Of a stretch of 64,000 nucleotides of DNA, positions 23,401-35,306 are shown in pieces (position 1 is the first letter of the stretch; each line of letters starts with the position of its first letter). The notes beneath the pieces were generated by a model. That model worked only from the letters and a program-made list of their open reading frames with translations. It had not been told where the DNA came from and did not search any database. Source of the DNA: Tribonema minus (lineage: Eukaryota > Sar > Xanthophyceae > Tribonematales > Tribonemataceae); the NCBI GenBank assembly GCA_017506865.1, contig JAFCMP010000557.1, forward strand, positions 62,001 to 126,000. Reading direction: 5' to 3'. The translations under genes were made by a program, and so were the position numbers.

Positions 23401-25596
23401 CACCGTCGGCAATGTAAGATCGAAACGAATGAGCAATGGCATGAGCGGCACGCAATGCACAAACCCAAGTGATGTGCGCCGCGCTTGAGGTGAAGGGGGC
23501 GATGCAGCATGATTGATTCAGCAGCGCCAGCAGCACCTCCAGCAGCGCGAGCTTGGGCGCGCGCGCGGACAGCAGCACCTGCGGACGAGCGTGGCACAGG
23601 AGCGTCATTGGCGAACGACGATAGCTGCGAACGCAGGACGGCATGAGCACTTGCTGATCCCATGCTGCCTCCCCCCCCCCCCCCCGCCCTCACACGGCTC
23701 TGATAACGAAATAACATTTGTTCGAATGTAGCATGCTTTCGTCGATGGCGGCATGCACTGCGCCTGAGCTTGTGCATGGGCGACACAGACAATGAGCACG
23801 TGAATGGACGCCGCAGGGTTCAGCAGCTGCTTGCTCGTGCAATCACACGCTTCCTCGTCTTCAAGCCGCCGTTACCGCCCTCTGCTGGCGGCGGGAAGCA
23901 GCGCAATCCCCACCGGCGCGCACGGCTGCGAACACGCCCCCAACGCGCCCTGCGGCAGCGCTCAAACACATACCTGCCTACCCTTAACACTTATACCTAC
24001 GTACCCTCACCTCGAAGCCGCCGTCGTCGTCCTCCAGCAGCTCCGGCGCGCTGTCGACGGCGGTGAGGGTCAGCAGCGCTCAGAACACATACCTGCCTAC
24101 CCTTAACACTTATACCTACGTACCCTCACCTCGAAGCCGCCGTCGTCGTCCTCCAGCAGCTCCGGCGCGCTCTCGACGGCGGTGAGGGAGAACACCTCGC
24201 GCGCGCCGGCACAACCGCTCAGCAGCGCCGCGAGCGCCGCCGCGGCGCGCGGCGGCGCGCGCGCGTCCAGCGCGTAGCGCGACCACGTCACCAGCTCGTC
24301 GTTGCTCTGGGGTGCGCGGTGGCGTTTTGGGGGGGGAGGGGTGGGGGTGGCAGCGGGGCTGAGAGGTGCCGCAGAGAAAGAATAGGTGGTCGCTGGCGCT
24401 TTCGTACGCTTGTGCTGTGAAGTGCGGCCACAGGTGGCGGCAAGTGATGAGCTTGTCGTCCCGCTGGCGCATCCAACGCGTAGCGCGCCCACGTCACTAG
24501 CTCGTCGTCCCTCTGGGGTGGGCGGGGGCGGTTTGGGGGGGGGGGGGGGGGTGGCAGCGGGGCTGAGAGGTGCCGCAGAGATGTAATCAGTCATTGGCAA
24601 AAGCAATCAGTCGTCGCTGACGCGCCGCGGCGCGCGGGGGCGCGCGCGCGTACAGCGCGTAGCGCGCCCACGTCACCAGCTCGTCGTTGCTCTGGGGCAG
24701 GCGGTGGTGGAAGGGGGGGGGGGGGGGGGGTTGGCAGCGGGGCTGAGAGGCGCCGCAGAGAAGGAATCAGTTGTCGCTGACGCTTTCATATGCTTTTGCT
24801 TTGGAGTGCGGCCACAGGTGGCGGCAAGTGATTAGCTCGTCGTCCCGCTAGCGCGTAGCGCACCCACGTCACCAGCTCGTCGTCGCTCTGGGGTGGGTGG
24901 TGACGGTAGGGGGGGGGCGGCGTTGGCAGCGGGGCTGAGAGGTGCCACACAGAAGCAACCAGTCGTCGCTGATAGTTTCATGCGTCCGTGCTGTGGAGTG
25001 CGGCCTCAGGCGGCGGCGCGTGATCAGCCCATGGTTGCTGTGATGGGGCGAGGGGAGCAGCATTGACAGCAGGGCGAAGTTGCCCACAAAGTAATCATTG
25101 AGCGTCAGCCTCCGCGGCCGCGCCTCCTGGGATACAACAAGTACGCAGACCTCGCAGTGCGGCGCACGCAACTGGCACGCGGCTCTCGTCTTGCCTCCCC
25201 ATGTGGCGCACGCGCGGTTGTCGCGCCGTGGCGCCATCTCATGTCGCCCTCTGGATCAGGATTAGGGTTAGAATCTGCAGCAGCGGGACTGTGGTTCAGC
25301 CTGAGCATGCACACTTGTGCGACATGCTCCCAGCTGCCCACCGTATCGTACGCGAACCGTCATTGGCGGCGCGCGCGCAGACGTGCCTTTGGCTGCAACT
25401 GACGTGAAGTCCTACACGCGGTCAACCCCCGTCCGGCCCGCTGGGCGCCAATATTCAACTTCAAGCGTCATCAATACCGCTGTTACATTGTGAGATCAGG
25501 CATGTCTCTCGCACCTCTGCGTGCGGGGCGGCGAACGCAACCTCGCACAGCGCGGGCAGCAGCCCCGGCTCCCGCGCCACGCGCGCCGCCGCAGCT

Positions 25597-25631
<35 letters not shown>

Positions 25632-28600
25632 GCCCCCCTCCTGGCGCCCCCGCCACTCAAGGCTCGCTCCGGACTGCGGACTTTGCAAGGCCGCTTCCGC
25701 CGCCGCCGCCGCTGCTGCCGCTGCCGCCGAGCCCACCGCCTCCACCACCGCCACCGCCGCCAGCAGCAGGCGCGCGCGCGCCGGAGTGACGCGCGCCGCC
25801 ACCGCCGCCGCCGCGTCCTCGTCGTCGTCGTCGACGTCGTCCAGCGAGCGGTCGCCGCCGCCGCCTCCGCCACCGCCGCCGTCGGCATCGTCGTCCGCGG
25901 CAGCGGCGGCGGCGGCCGCGCCGTCAATGAGGTCGCGCAGCGCGAGCGTGAGCGGCGAGACGAGCGCGGCCGCGTGGCCGCCGTCCGCAAAGAGCTGCGC
26001 GGCGCGCGCGTTGCCGCGCAGCGCCGCCGCCGCCGCGCGCAGCGCCGCGGCGCCGAGTGGCGTCGGGACGAGCGCCGTGAGCTGCGGCGGCACAGGTGCG
26101 GCCGGCGCATGTGAATGGGCTGACGGTATGAATGAGCTGACGACTGAGGTTTGGGAGCGCGAGCGTGACGAGCGCGGCGTTGTGACATTGCTCAGCAGCG
26201 CCGCCGCCGCCGCGCGCAGCGCTGTGGCACCGAGCGGCGCGGGGACGAGCGCCGTCAGCTGCGGCGGCGTGGGCATGGGTACATGTGAATGAGCTGACAA
26301 TATGGATGAGCTGACGACTGTGGTTTGGGAGCGTGAGTGTGACGAGCGCGGCCGCCGCTGTCGTGAGTCCACAAATGGCGGCGCATTAGGGCAAGCGCTG
26401 TGAAGTGCGGCGCGCGCGCGCGCGCGGCGGGATGGAAGTGTAAGCGCGACTGGCACATCGAGAGGCGATGAAAAGAATGCTGAATCTCCCTAACCCAACC
26501 CTAACCGTAAGCGGAGGGCTGCGGTCGCCATGGATTGGTGACAGGTATTGCTCGTCCTGGAATGCTGCACGCCTCAAAGTGCCGACGCTGTTGGGGAACC
26601 GCACTTTGATGTACTTGCTAACGTGTGATGACGGACCTTGGCGGACAGAAAGTCTTGAAGTTTGAAGTTGCTGTTTGGCGACCGCTCAAACTCACAATCT
26701 GCATCTTGAAGCAGCACTTTGCAGACGAGTCCAGGAAGCTGACACAAAAATGCATGTTTTTCTTTCAGTACTTCAAGTATACGACAATCATCTTCAACAT
26801 GAAATAAGTCATGTGCGCCTCTCTTCACCGGCATCAGCCACAGGGACGCTCTGCGCTCGCCCACTGCGCATACATGTACGTGTACATACATGACCATATA
26901 GTTCTACATACATTTATACACACATCACTGTATATATACATACAACATACTTTGCAGTACACACCTTGTCGAAGCCGTCGGCGAACGCGACAAAGTTCTG
27001 CAGGTCGGCGCGCGTGCCCCCCCCGTCCCCCCCTGCATCGTCGCTCAGCAGCTCGCTGAGCACTGCCACCGCGCCGCCCCGCACCTCCTCCCAGCGGTCC
27101 GACACCAGGTCCAGTATCGTCTGCGTGCAGCCAAGCCAACGATGCAGGGTTTCGGTTTAGGAGAAAATAGCGGGTTGTGGCACCAGCGATACATGCAGGG
27201 TGTGCGTGCTTTGCGTTGTAGAGTGCTGGGCGTGGCGCTTCGCGCGCGCACGGCGATGCGCGAGATATCCGTGACGACAGGGCTTCGGGCGGAGCGCGCT
27301 GCAGTTGATTGTTGATCGTTGAAGAGATACTTCAACAAGTGACGTGCCGGGCCAGCGGTCCGACACCAGGTCCAGTATTGTCTGTGTGCGCAGCCAAGCC
27401 AGTGATACACGCAGGGCTTGAGTTCTTCCTGTTGTAGATTGACAACATGCCATCCAAACAGATGCGGCCCTAACCCAAAAGTATCGCCTGCGCGTAGCCA
27501 AGCCAGCGATGTACAGTAGGGTTTGAGTTTGGGAGAACATGACGGGTTGTGGCACTTGCCGTCTGTTAGCAACCAGCAATGCATACATGCAGGATTTGCA
27601 CCTTTTGGTTTGAACTGCTGAGTGTGGCAGTTGCTGCGTCTCGTGCAAGCACGGCGACGAGCATCTGTGCGGAGCCAGCGATGCAAAGTTGTGTTTGTTG
27701 TTGTCAGTTGCTGATTGTGGTGCTTGATGCGCCTCGTGCAAGCACGGCGATGAGAGAGACGTCCATGACGACGGGGCGCGGGGGCAGAGCGGGAGAGCGC
27801 AAGCGCTGCGCCTGCAGTTGATCGTTGGAGCGAGACTTCAACAAGGTGACGTGCTGAGCCCTGCGCGTCTGCGCGTGTGGCAATGCGGCAGTGCAGGGTC
27901 AGGGTCAGCGCAGCAGTCTCTACACCGCAAGCCCTACTAGCCCTACACCCGGCCCCTGGTCCGCACTTGCTGCAGCAGTAGAGAGGAAGGCAGGTACTGC
28001 AAACCCTAGGATTGAGAGCGTAGAGCGTTGCTCACCTGGAGCCCGGAAGGCGTCCGAACGACGCGCGCGCGCGCATTGCGCGGCGCAAACATGATGTCAT
28101 GACGACGTCATATGCAACGAAAAAGCAGAACCACGCAGGTGCCGCAGAACCCTAGGGTTAGGGTTGAGGGGCGCGGAGCGCCGCTCACCTGGACCCCAGA
28201 CGGCGTGCGCACAACGCGCGCGCGCACGTTCTTATACGGCGCCGCATCCAGCAACGTCGAGCACTGCCTCAGCGGCGCAACAGCGAACCCCACGGGTAGG
28301 GTTTGCGCAGCAACAACGCTCATCTGGACCCCCGAGGGCGTCCGCACGACGTCATGCCACCGAAACACAGATGCGACAAACACGAAGAAAAGGCAAGTGC
28401 TGCTAACCCTAGAGATAGGGTGGCGCTGAGCGTTGCTCACCCGGACGGTGTCCGCACGACGCGCGCGCACCTCCGCCAAAAAGATGAGAGGTCCTTCAAA
28501 CCCTAGGTTTAGGGTGGAGGGGCGCTGAGCGCTGCTCACCTGGACCCCAGAGGGCGTGCGCACGACGCGCGCACGCACCTCCGCCAGCACTTCGAGCACT

Positions 28601-31600
28601 GCCTCGGCGGCGCGACAGCGAACCCTACGGCTAGGGTTCACGCAGCAGCAACGCTCACCTGGACCCCGGAGGACATCCGCACGACATCATGCCACCGAAA
28701 CACAGATGCGACAGACGAGAAGCACCGGCAGGTGCTGCAGAAGGTCCTAGGATCGAGGGCGCAATGCCGCCGTTCTCAGTCGTAATTTGCTTGGAGAAAA
28801 GGCAGATGCTGCTAACCCCCTGGGACCGAGGGCGCGTAGCGATGCTCACCTGAACCCCGGAGGGCGTCCACACGACGCGTGCGCGCACGTCCCGCGGCGC
28901 CAGAAGAATGAGATGAGAAGGCAGGTGCTTCAAACCCTAGCTTTAGGGCTGACGGGCGCTGAGCGCTGCTCACCTGGACCGCGGACGGCATCCGCACGAC
29001 GCGCGTGCGAACGCTTCGAGCGCTGCCCCGGAAACCACAACGAACCTTCGGGCTAGGGTTGAGCGATGAGCGCTGCTCACCTGGAGGGCTTACGATGCGC
29101 ACGCGCACCTTTGCCAACACCATAATAGTAAGATGAGAAGGCAGGTGCTTCAAACCCTAGCATTAGGGTTGAGGGGCGCTGAGCGCTGCTCGCCTGGACC
29201 CCGGAGGGCGTCCGCACAACGCGTGCGCGCACGTCCCGCGTTGTGCCGCCGCCAGCACTTTGAGCACTGCCTCGGCAGCGCGACAGCAAACCCTATGGCT
29301 AGGGTTCACACAGCAGCAACGCTCACCTGGACCCCGGAGGGCGTCCGCACGACGCGCACGCGCACGTCCCGCGGCGCCGCCGCCAGCAGCCCCGCAAACA
29401 GGTCGAGCGCGGCCACGCGCGCAAGCTCAAGCGGCGCCGCCAGCACGTCGAGCACTGCCTCGACTGCGCCCGCCGCAACGAGCTCAGGCGCCAGCGAGGG
29501 CTCCTCCTCTTCCGGGTGAGGAGAGTCACCTGAGTCAACTGGCAGGCAGTGCGCAATGGCGGGCGGTTCGGGGGTGAATAGGGTTGGGGGTAGGAAGGGG
29601 TGGGGGGGGGGGGGGCGAGCTGGGGCGCCAGCGAGGGCTCCTCCACTTCTCGCGAAGGGGGACCGTCAGCTGGCAGGTAGCACGCACAGCGATGGTATGG
29701 GGGTCAGTGACGCGGCAGGCAGTGCGCAATGGCGCGCGGTATGGGGGTGAGTAGGCTTGGGGATGGGGAAGGGGGGGGGGGGAGGAGTTCGGCAGCGGAT
29801 GCGGGTGGCAGCGTCGTGTCACGACGTACGTACACCGAGAGAGAGGTCAAAAGCGGCATTCAATGTTCCCCAGCGCAGCACATAACATAAAGCTCAGGTA
29901 CCATTACAGCTGCACGCTTGGAGCCGTCGCTCACTGCGCTCCGACTCCGGTTCGGCCGAAGTCGTCCATATTGCGTGATAACTCCCCCCCCCCCCCCTCT
30001 ACCTACGTATGCAAGTGGGAAGGCGGGGGCGCTGAGCGTTGACCTGCGGGCGCTGCCGCCGCCGCCGCGGCGATGCACGCCTGCGCAAAATACGGCTTCA
30101 GCAACGCCGCCTCGTGTGTACACGTAACAGCGGTAAAGCCAGGGGCGCTGACCTGTGGGTGCTGCCAGACCGGCAAGCGCCGCCGCCGCGGCGACGCACG
30201 CCTGCGCAAAGTACGGCTCCAGCGACGCCGCCTCGCGGAGCACTGCCACGACGTGCGGGACGGCCGCGCGCAGCGCCGCGTTCGGCGCCCTGCGCGGTGG
30301 CTCCGCGAGCTGGCTCAGGCGCTTGAGCGCAATGACCTGCGCATGGCGCACAGCGTGGGCGTCGAGCAGGTTGAACAGTGAGTTGAAGTTGCATTTGTTA
30401 TTCTTTTGAAAATCTACTTGGGTGTAACTTTGTTGAAGCAAGCTGCGCGCTGTTGAACCAAGCTGGCTCAGGCGCTTCAGCGCGATGACCTGGTGCGCGT
30501 CGCATGATGGCGTACAGCGGGGCGTTGAGCATCATGGGGTTGAAAGGTGAGTTGAAGTTGTATATTTTTTGAAGTTACAGTCGGTCTGATGGTGAAGCTT
30601 TGAAAACTGTTTAGGCATCTGGTATTGAAGTTCATCGTTGTTGGTCGAGTCGGGGACAGCTTCGGACAGCCGCCGACTAGCGTCGACGTCAAGATGGAAT
30701 TGGGAGACGCTGTGATGTTGAAGTTAATGCTGGTGACGTTATCGGACGGTTGTCGAGCAACTTGTTGCCGAGCAACATGATGCGGCGCATCGTCGCCCAA
30801 GAGAGAGCGAACTAGGGCTAGGTCCGACGGTGCAAAGTCTAGTCAAGCGAGCGCGGCACCTTGTCACGGCGGGCCTGAACGACACTCGTCGACAGTGGCG
30901 CCTGCGACTAAAGCGCAATTCGGTGCCGGATGGCATCAGCAGCGTCGTCGCGGCCGCGCGCTACGCTCGCCCTCGCCAATGTTGCTCTCGCTGGCGCATC
31001 GTCGCCCCGGAGAGAACTTGCTAGGCCTAGGTCCAAGAGCACAAGCCCTAGTTGGCAGCACAGAAGCTAGGACTAGGTCCAATGGCACAAGCCCTAGTCA
31101 AGCGCGCGCCGCACCTTGTCGCTGACGGAGGCGTGCGCGTCCAGCGACTGGATGAGCACTGCCACAGTCGCCTGCGCCTCGCGCTCCGCTGCGCGCCGCC
31201 GCGCCGTGCGGGGCGACGCCGCCTCCCTGCTGCCGCCTCCCCCCTCCGCACCGTCCAGCTGCACGATGGCAGCCTTGACCTGGGCGCGTGAGGATAAGGG
31301 GGTGGGTGGGGGGGGGTAGGGGTAGGAGTAGGTACGAAAGCGTCAGAACTGTGGAAGTTTGGCGACGGTGAGGTCGGCGCCTGACCCTGACCTGGCTGCG
31401 GCCCGTTACCCTCTTCTTCAAGTATGCCTGAACCTACTTCAACTCTTGAACCCCTGGGAGTATCATCACGCAGGCAGCGGGCTGTCGCGGTGTCGCGCGC
31501 ACCCACTGTAAGCAAGTAGCAGCGGGCTTGAGATCGCACCTGCATGCCTCACTGATACACAAGTCTAGGTTTTGCGCCCAATGCATACATACCTTGTCCC

Positions 31601-34304
31601 GCGCCCCCGACGCGCTCTTCGTGGCGCCCTGCGCGATGTCGCGCGCCGCCTTGCCCGTGCTGCGCGCCGCGCTGAAGAGCGCGCCCGCCGCCGAGAACAG
31701 CAGCATGCCGCGGCGCGCCCCCGACCCCACTGCTCGCGAAGTGTCCTCCCCCTCCCCCTCCCCCTCGCCCTCCCTGCCCCCCTCCTCTCCCCCAAGCGCC
31801 ACCTCCAACAGGTCGCCGTCCACCGATGCCGCCGCTGCCGCCGCTGCGTCGTCGCTGCCGTGCCGCTGCTGCCGCGGCGGCGTAGACACTGGCACTGGCG
31901 CTGGCGCTACTGCCGCCGCCAGCGCCACGTCCGGCTGCGGAGGTCGCAGAGTCTCCTGTGTGAACTGCGCTGGCGACTGCGCCGCTGCCACCGCCGCTGC
32001 TGATGCAGCTGGCACAGGCGTTGGCGCTGCTGGCGTTTGCGGCGCGTCTGACCACCGCGATGCGCCGTGCTGCGCTACTCCGCCGAAACTGCCGTAACCG
32101 CTGTCGTTTTGAAGGCCGCCGTCCGCGGCCAGCACAGGGAGTGCATGCACATGCTGCGCTGCCACAGGAGGCTGCGGCAGCAGCTGCTGCTGCTGCTGCT
32201 GCGGCGGCGGCTGCGGATAGAAGGGCACAAACGGCGTGCCCCCGGACGGAGCCTGCGCCGCCGCCCGGCTCTGCACGTGCGCACCATTGCGCATTGCGTC
32301 GGCGTCGCCGGGAACTGCCGCTGCAGCGCTGCTCAGCCAGTACGACTGAGCTGTTGTTGACGCCGCTCCTGCCTGTGGCCATGCAGCTGCGGGTGCACCG
32401 TGCGTTGCGCCACCGTCCGCAGCGATCAGCGCCGGCGGCGGCGCCGCAACGCCCCTCGGCGCCGCCTCCGCCGGGCGCAGCCCTGCAGCACTGCTCAGCC
32501 AGCTGCCGTAGCCCGCGGCGGCGGGCGGCGCGGCAGCGCTGCTGCTGCTGCCGCTGCTGCTGCTGCGCTGCGTGCTGCGGCCCTCGGCGTCAGACACGCC
32601 GCCGGACTGCTGAGATGTACGCGCATCACAGCGCTCAGCGTCAGGCGCCGCCGCTGCTGCTGGCGCATCGCCGGTCGCCCACTGCCGGCCATTGTGCGGA
32701 GGCGGCGGCGGCAGCGCGGGCGGCGGAGCGGCGCCTTCTTGCGCAGCAGCGGCGGCGGCAGCAGCACCTGCCGGGCTGCCCAGCCAGTCGCCGGGTTCAC
32801 TCAGCGAGTGCTGGTGCAAGGGCGGTGCTGCATAGGCTACGTTCGCAGCAGCGGTGTCGTACGAGTGACCAGCGTCACCAGCGCCGCTGCTGCCGCCGCT
32901 GCCGCTGCCGCCTCTGGCGTCAGGCAGGGCGGCAGCAGGAGCAGGGACGTGGGACTGACCGCTGCCGCCATCAGCGACGCGTGTCGCAACGGCATGATGG
33001 GGACTGAGCATCTGCAGTTGCACGGCACCGTTGTGAGGCGCAGCATCAGCGGCGGCAGCGGCGGCGGAGGCGACAGGAAAGCCACTATCGTCGTGAGCGG
33101 TCGCCGCTATATCGCCATGCAATCCGCCTGGTAAGGCCGTAAACTGGCGCTGATGACTGAGCACTGGTGCAGCCGTGCTGCCGTGCGCCGCCTGACGAGC
33201 ACCACCGCTGTCGTGCTGTAGAGCGGTGCCGCTGTCAGTCGGCTGCGCATGACCCCCATTCAACGGTGTATCAACAGTGACATTGGTCAGCTGCGGAGCA
33301 GCGCGCGCGGCCGATGCAAACGCGGACGGCGAGTCTAAGTCCACCGTCTCAATCTGCTGCTGCTGCTGGCTGAGACCACCCCCCTGCTGCCCCCCGGGCT
33401 CCCCCTCCCGCTCCTCGTCCTGCGCAAGCAGCGGCGGCGGCGGCGGCGCCGCTGCGCTGTTGAGCGCTGAAGCGCTGTTACCCGGCCACAGCGCAGCAGC
33501 ATGCGCCGCCGCCGACTGCTGCTCATAGGCTGCTGTCCCGTGTTGTGCAAGGGTAGGAGGGGGCTCCGTCAGAGGCGCAGGCGTAGGTGCGCACGGTACC
33601 CAGGGGGGCTGCGCGTCGAATGCGGCGCTGGCAGTGGACGCGCCGCCGGAGCTGCCCCACCACTGCAGCGCGTCTCCGTGCGTGGCGGGCGTTGCGGGCG
33701 ACTGCCGCCGCTGCTGCTGCTGCTGCTGCGGGTGCCACGCATGAAACACCGGAGGGGCAGCTGACGTGCCGGCAGCTGTGTGTGCTGGCTGTTGCTGCTG
33801 CTGCAGTTGCTGCTGCTGCTGGGAGTGCTGCTGCTGCTGCCAGTGCTCCTGGTGTTGCCCTGTCCAATATGTGTGTTGCTGCTGCTGCTGCTGCTGCCAC
33901 TGCGGCTGCTGCCATTGATGCACGTCCTGCTGCTGCTGCTGCTGCTGCTGCATTGCATCAGGTTCAGCTGTTGCGCTGCTCCTGGGTGATTCCAGTACCT
34001 GCTGGGCTCGCTGAAGCAGTTGGCGAGGGTCTAGCCACGAGAAAGCAGAGTGAGCTGCTGGCGGCGCTGCAGTGTCACTCGCAAATGAGTCTGAAGCAAC
34101 AGCTGCTGCTGCTGCCCTCTTCTCGTCGTCAAGCGCAACTGGCACCAGCTCTGCAGCACTGGATGTTGGCCATGTTTGTGCCCTGCCACCAGCGTCAGCG
34201 CCAGCGCCAAAGAAGGCACTCACATCAGCAGGATCCTGCTCCGATTGCTGCCTATGATTCCCATCCCCAAACAGCAGGCTCACGTCATCGGCAGGCTCCA
34301 GCAT
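16117..34304 (-). CDS. USO1: General vesicular transport factor p115/USO1-like protein with long N-terminal extension
   Basis: Fourteen exons: 34304-31593, 31279-31115, 30336-30153, 29529-29327, 27120-26965, 26081-25515, 25126-25088, 24306-24130, 23379-23247, 20975-20788, 19865-19737, 18987-18823, 17798-17535, 16656-16117. All phases agree, giving 1,873 aa. The armadillo head matches the p115/Uso1/MAG4 order: VIALKRLSQLAE (family AVRALKSLSK), VRVRVVRTPSGVQ (QEAI..SPMGVS), TILDLVSDRWEEVRGGAVAVL then NFVAFADGFDK (KIVAFENAF), LFADGGH, GLLPALCEVA, LTLNDYF, ALCAWVAG, LNALLLGLLALLL and VIRGLQRRVG (LIEKRIG). The family tethers COPI/COPII vesicles at the Golgi. Odd points: exon 1 adds 904 residues rich in Q, A, S and G, and the long C-terminal coiled coil of animal p115 is reduced to one short heptad-like segment plus a Q-rich tail. 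The 39-nt exon 25126-25088 and the start of exon 20975 are the least certain. Whether exon 1 belongs to this gene needs transcript evidence. Confidence 0.75.
18640..19285 (-). repeat. Partial copies flanking p115 exon 18987-18823
   Basis: A degraded copy of the exon end plus donor lies downstream at 18640-18740 (CACATGGAGGCCTGCGCACC is shared with 18805-18823). A copy of the exon start with its acceptor side lies upstream at about 19210-19285 (GAAGGTCCTTATTAGCAGCG shared). Confidence 0.75.
19555..20150 (-). repeat. Partial copies flanking p115 exon 19865-19737
   Basis: The exon end and donor region (19690-19802) is repeated at 19555-19667, including the GGGCGGTGCAGGGGGGCCAG block. The exon start is repeated upstream at about 19925-20010 and more weakly at 20080-20150. 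Confidence 0.75.
20395..20780 (-). repeat. Tandem copies of the p115 exon 20975-20788 end
   Basis: A unit of about 190 bp carries the exon end with its donor (GTCACCTG..GTGCGAG context) followed by intron sequence (GCAAGCTTCTAGCTGCACGCCAC). It is repeated at about 20395-20490 and 20583-20690 downstream of the true exon end at 20788. Confidence 0.75.
21850..22850. repeat. Four-copy tandem repeat in p115 intron
   Basis: The block GGTGCACCAGTCTGGCGACA (with variants) occurs near 21880, 22052, 22263 and 22453. It is followed by related sequence (GCGCGACAGAAATGAT) and GCGCGTCA/GATGGGCATC-like blocks, so the repeat unit is about 200 bp. It is not clearly derived from a neighbouring exon. Confidence 0.7.
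23040..23590 (-). repeat. Partial copies flanking p115 exon 23379-23247
   Basis: The exon end (FLDGNE plus donor) is copied downstream at about 23040-23095. The exon start with its CAG acceptor is copied upstream at about 23513-23590 (CAGCGCCAGCAGCACCTCCA shared). Confidence 0.8.
23966..24910 (-). repeat. Copies flanking p115 exon 24306-24130
   Basis: The exon end plus following intron (24083-24182) is duplicated almost perfectly at 23966-24062. The exon start with its acceptor (CAGCTCGTCGTTGCTCTGGG on the plus strand) recurs upstream about five times between 24440 and 24910. Each recurrence is followed by a G-tract and TGGCAGCGGGGCTGAGAGG. Confidence 0.85.
26185..26290 (-). repeat. Copy of the p115 exon 26081-25515 start
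   Basis: The segment reads PQLTALVPAPLGATALRAAA in the minus sense and duplicates the exon start PQLTALVPTPLGAAALRAAA, acceptor included. It lies directly upstream. Confidence 0.85.
27340..27400 (-). repeat. Copy of the p115 exon 27120-26965 start
   Basis: The segment QTILDLVSDRW is repeated upstream of the true exon with the acceptor region (CGGTCCGACACCAGGTCCAG on the plus strand). Confidence 0.85.
28025..29260 (-). repeat. About nine partial copies of the p115 exon 29529-29327 end with TAGGG motifs
   Basis: The exon end RTPSGVQ plus GTGAGC donor recurs near 29200, 29090, 28980, 28855, 28665, 28545, 28440, 28320, 28190 and 28035, with variable truncation. Between copies sits AACCCTAGG/GTTAGGGTT-like sequence. 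The copies vary from near-identical (GACGTGCGCGCGCGCGTCGT type) to strongly altered. Confidence 0.85.
30003..30495 (-). repeat. Copies flanking p115 exon 30336-30153
   Basis: The exon end (FAQACVAAAAA) is copied downstream at 30003-30120. The exon start (QVIALKRLSQL) is copied upstream at about 30440-30495, where it runs into unrelated sequence. Confidence 0.8.
30830..30905 (-). repeat. Copy of the p115 exon 31279-31115 end
   Basis: The segment shares CGCAGGCGCC..TGTC and GACAAGGTGC donor sequence and the following CGCGCTTGACTAG with the true exon end at 31115. The reading frame in this copy is degraded. Confidence 0.7.
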
Positions 34305-35306
34305 GAGTGACCTGCTGCAGGCAATGCTCGAGAAGTCACTGCGCTGCAGATCGACGCTGCCATCGCATTCAGGCAGTCTTGTGACTTTCGCAAAACCTGA
34401 ACTTCAACAGTTGGGATAGGGTTGAGGTCTACAGTAAGTAGCCCTAAGATGGAAGAGTTAGTCCGATGTTCCTACGCTGGGTATAACAACGACATGAGCA
34501 TATCTACGGTGCGCAGGTGTCCATGATGGCACAAGAACTTGAAGTGATGCATACCTGATGCTCCAAGCGGGGTCCAACAACAAATCTTTGCAACATAACC
34601 GAGCAAGAAAAATATATGGGAACGGAAATGCATGGCTGATGTCGCCAGACACAGGGCTTTAGAGACCCCTCAGATCTACTTGAACGCTTGCAACAGGGCT
34701 AGGTCCCACGTCACAGAGTTGAAGTCTTGCAGTCAAGTTGAAGTCTTGCAGGTGCTCAGCCCGCGCGCATACAGCCGGCAATCATCAAAACACAGCGCCG
34801 CGACGACAGCGAAACACATGCTGAGTCCGGTTAGCAGTTCAAAATCGGCTACCTTGAAATACATACGAATACAGTGGACAAACCAAACAGCAGTGCAGCT
34901 GCGCGCCCCGTTCATGCGCCCCTTCTGGTCCGCGCGCGCGTCACGCCTCGCGCAGCACAGGGGAATGTCCCCCCCGGACGCTGAGCGGTGCCACCGCGCC
35001 CGCAACGAGCGCAGCCGGCCTCTTCGACAGCGGCGCCGCATATGCGTGCCGGCGATGCTGTGCGCACACACTGCCGCCGCCGCCGCAGCCGCGCTCGTCG
35101 TAGCAGCAGATGGCGGCGCTGCCTCGCGCGCGCGCACACGGAAAGCCGCGCAGCGCAGCAGGGGGCCGCCGCGACAATGCCACTCAGCGCCGCCGCCGCC
35201 GCCGCTGCCGCTGCCTTGTCTCTGAACAATAGAAGTACGAGTCTGAAATGGTGCCCCCCCTGGAGGTGGCTGCAGAATCCACCCCCCCCCGTGCCCCCCT
35301 GCGTCA
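34305..35306. promoter_or_regulatory. Intergenic interval between the PFK stop and the p115 first exon
   Basis: This 1-kb gap between two same-strand genes must hold the PFK 3' end and the p115 promoter. I see no TATA box or other defined element. A 31-bp direct repeat (TTGAAGTCTTGCAG twice) is at 34720-34752. No convincing gene. Confidence 0.35.

Noticed and set aside
32003-33007. 334-codon plus-strand open frame, and others opposite the large p115 exon
   Set aside because: It is the antisense shadow of a GC-rich exon with low-complexity codons; the minus strand has a single 904-codon exon in phase with the next exon.
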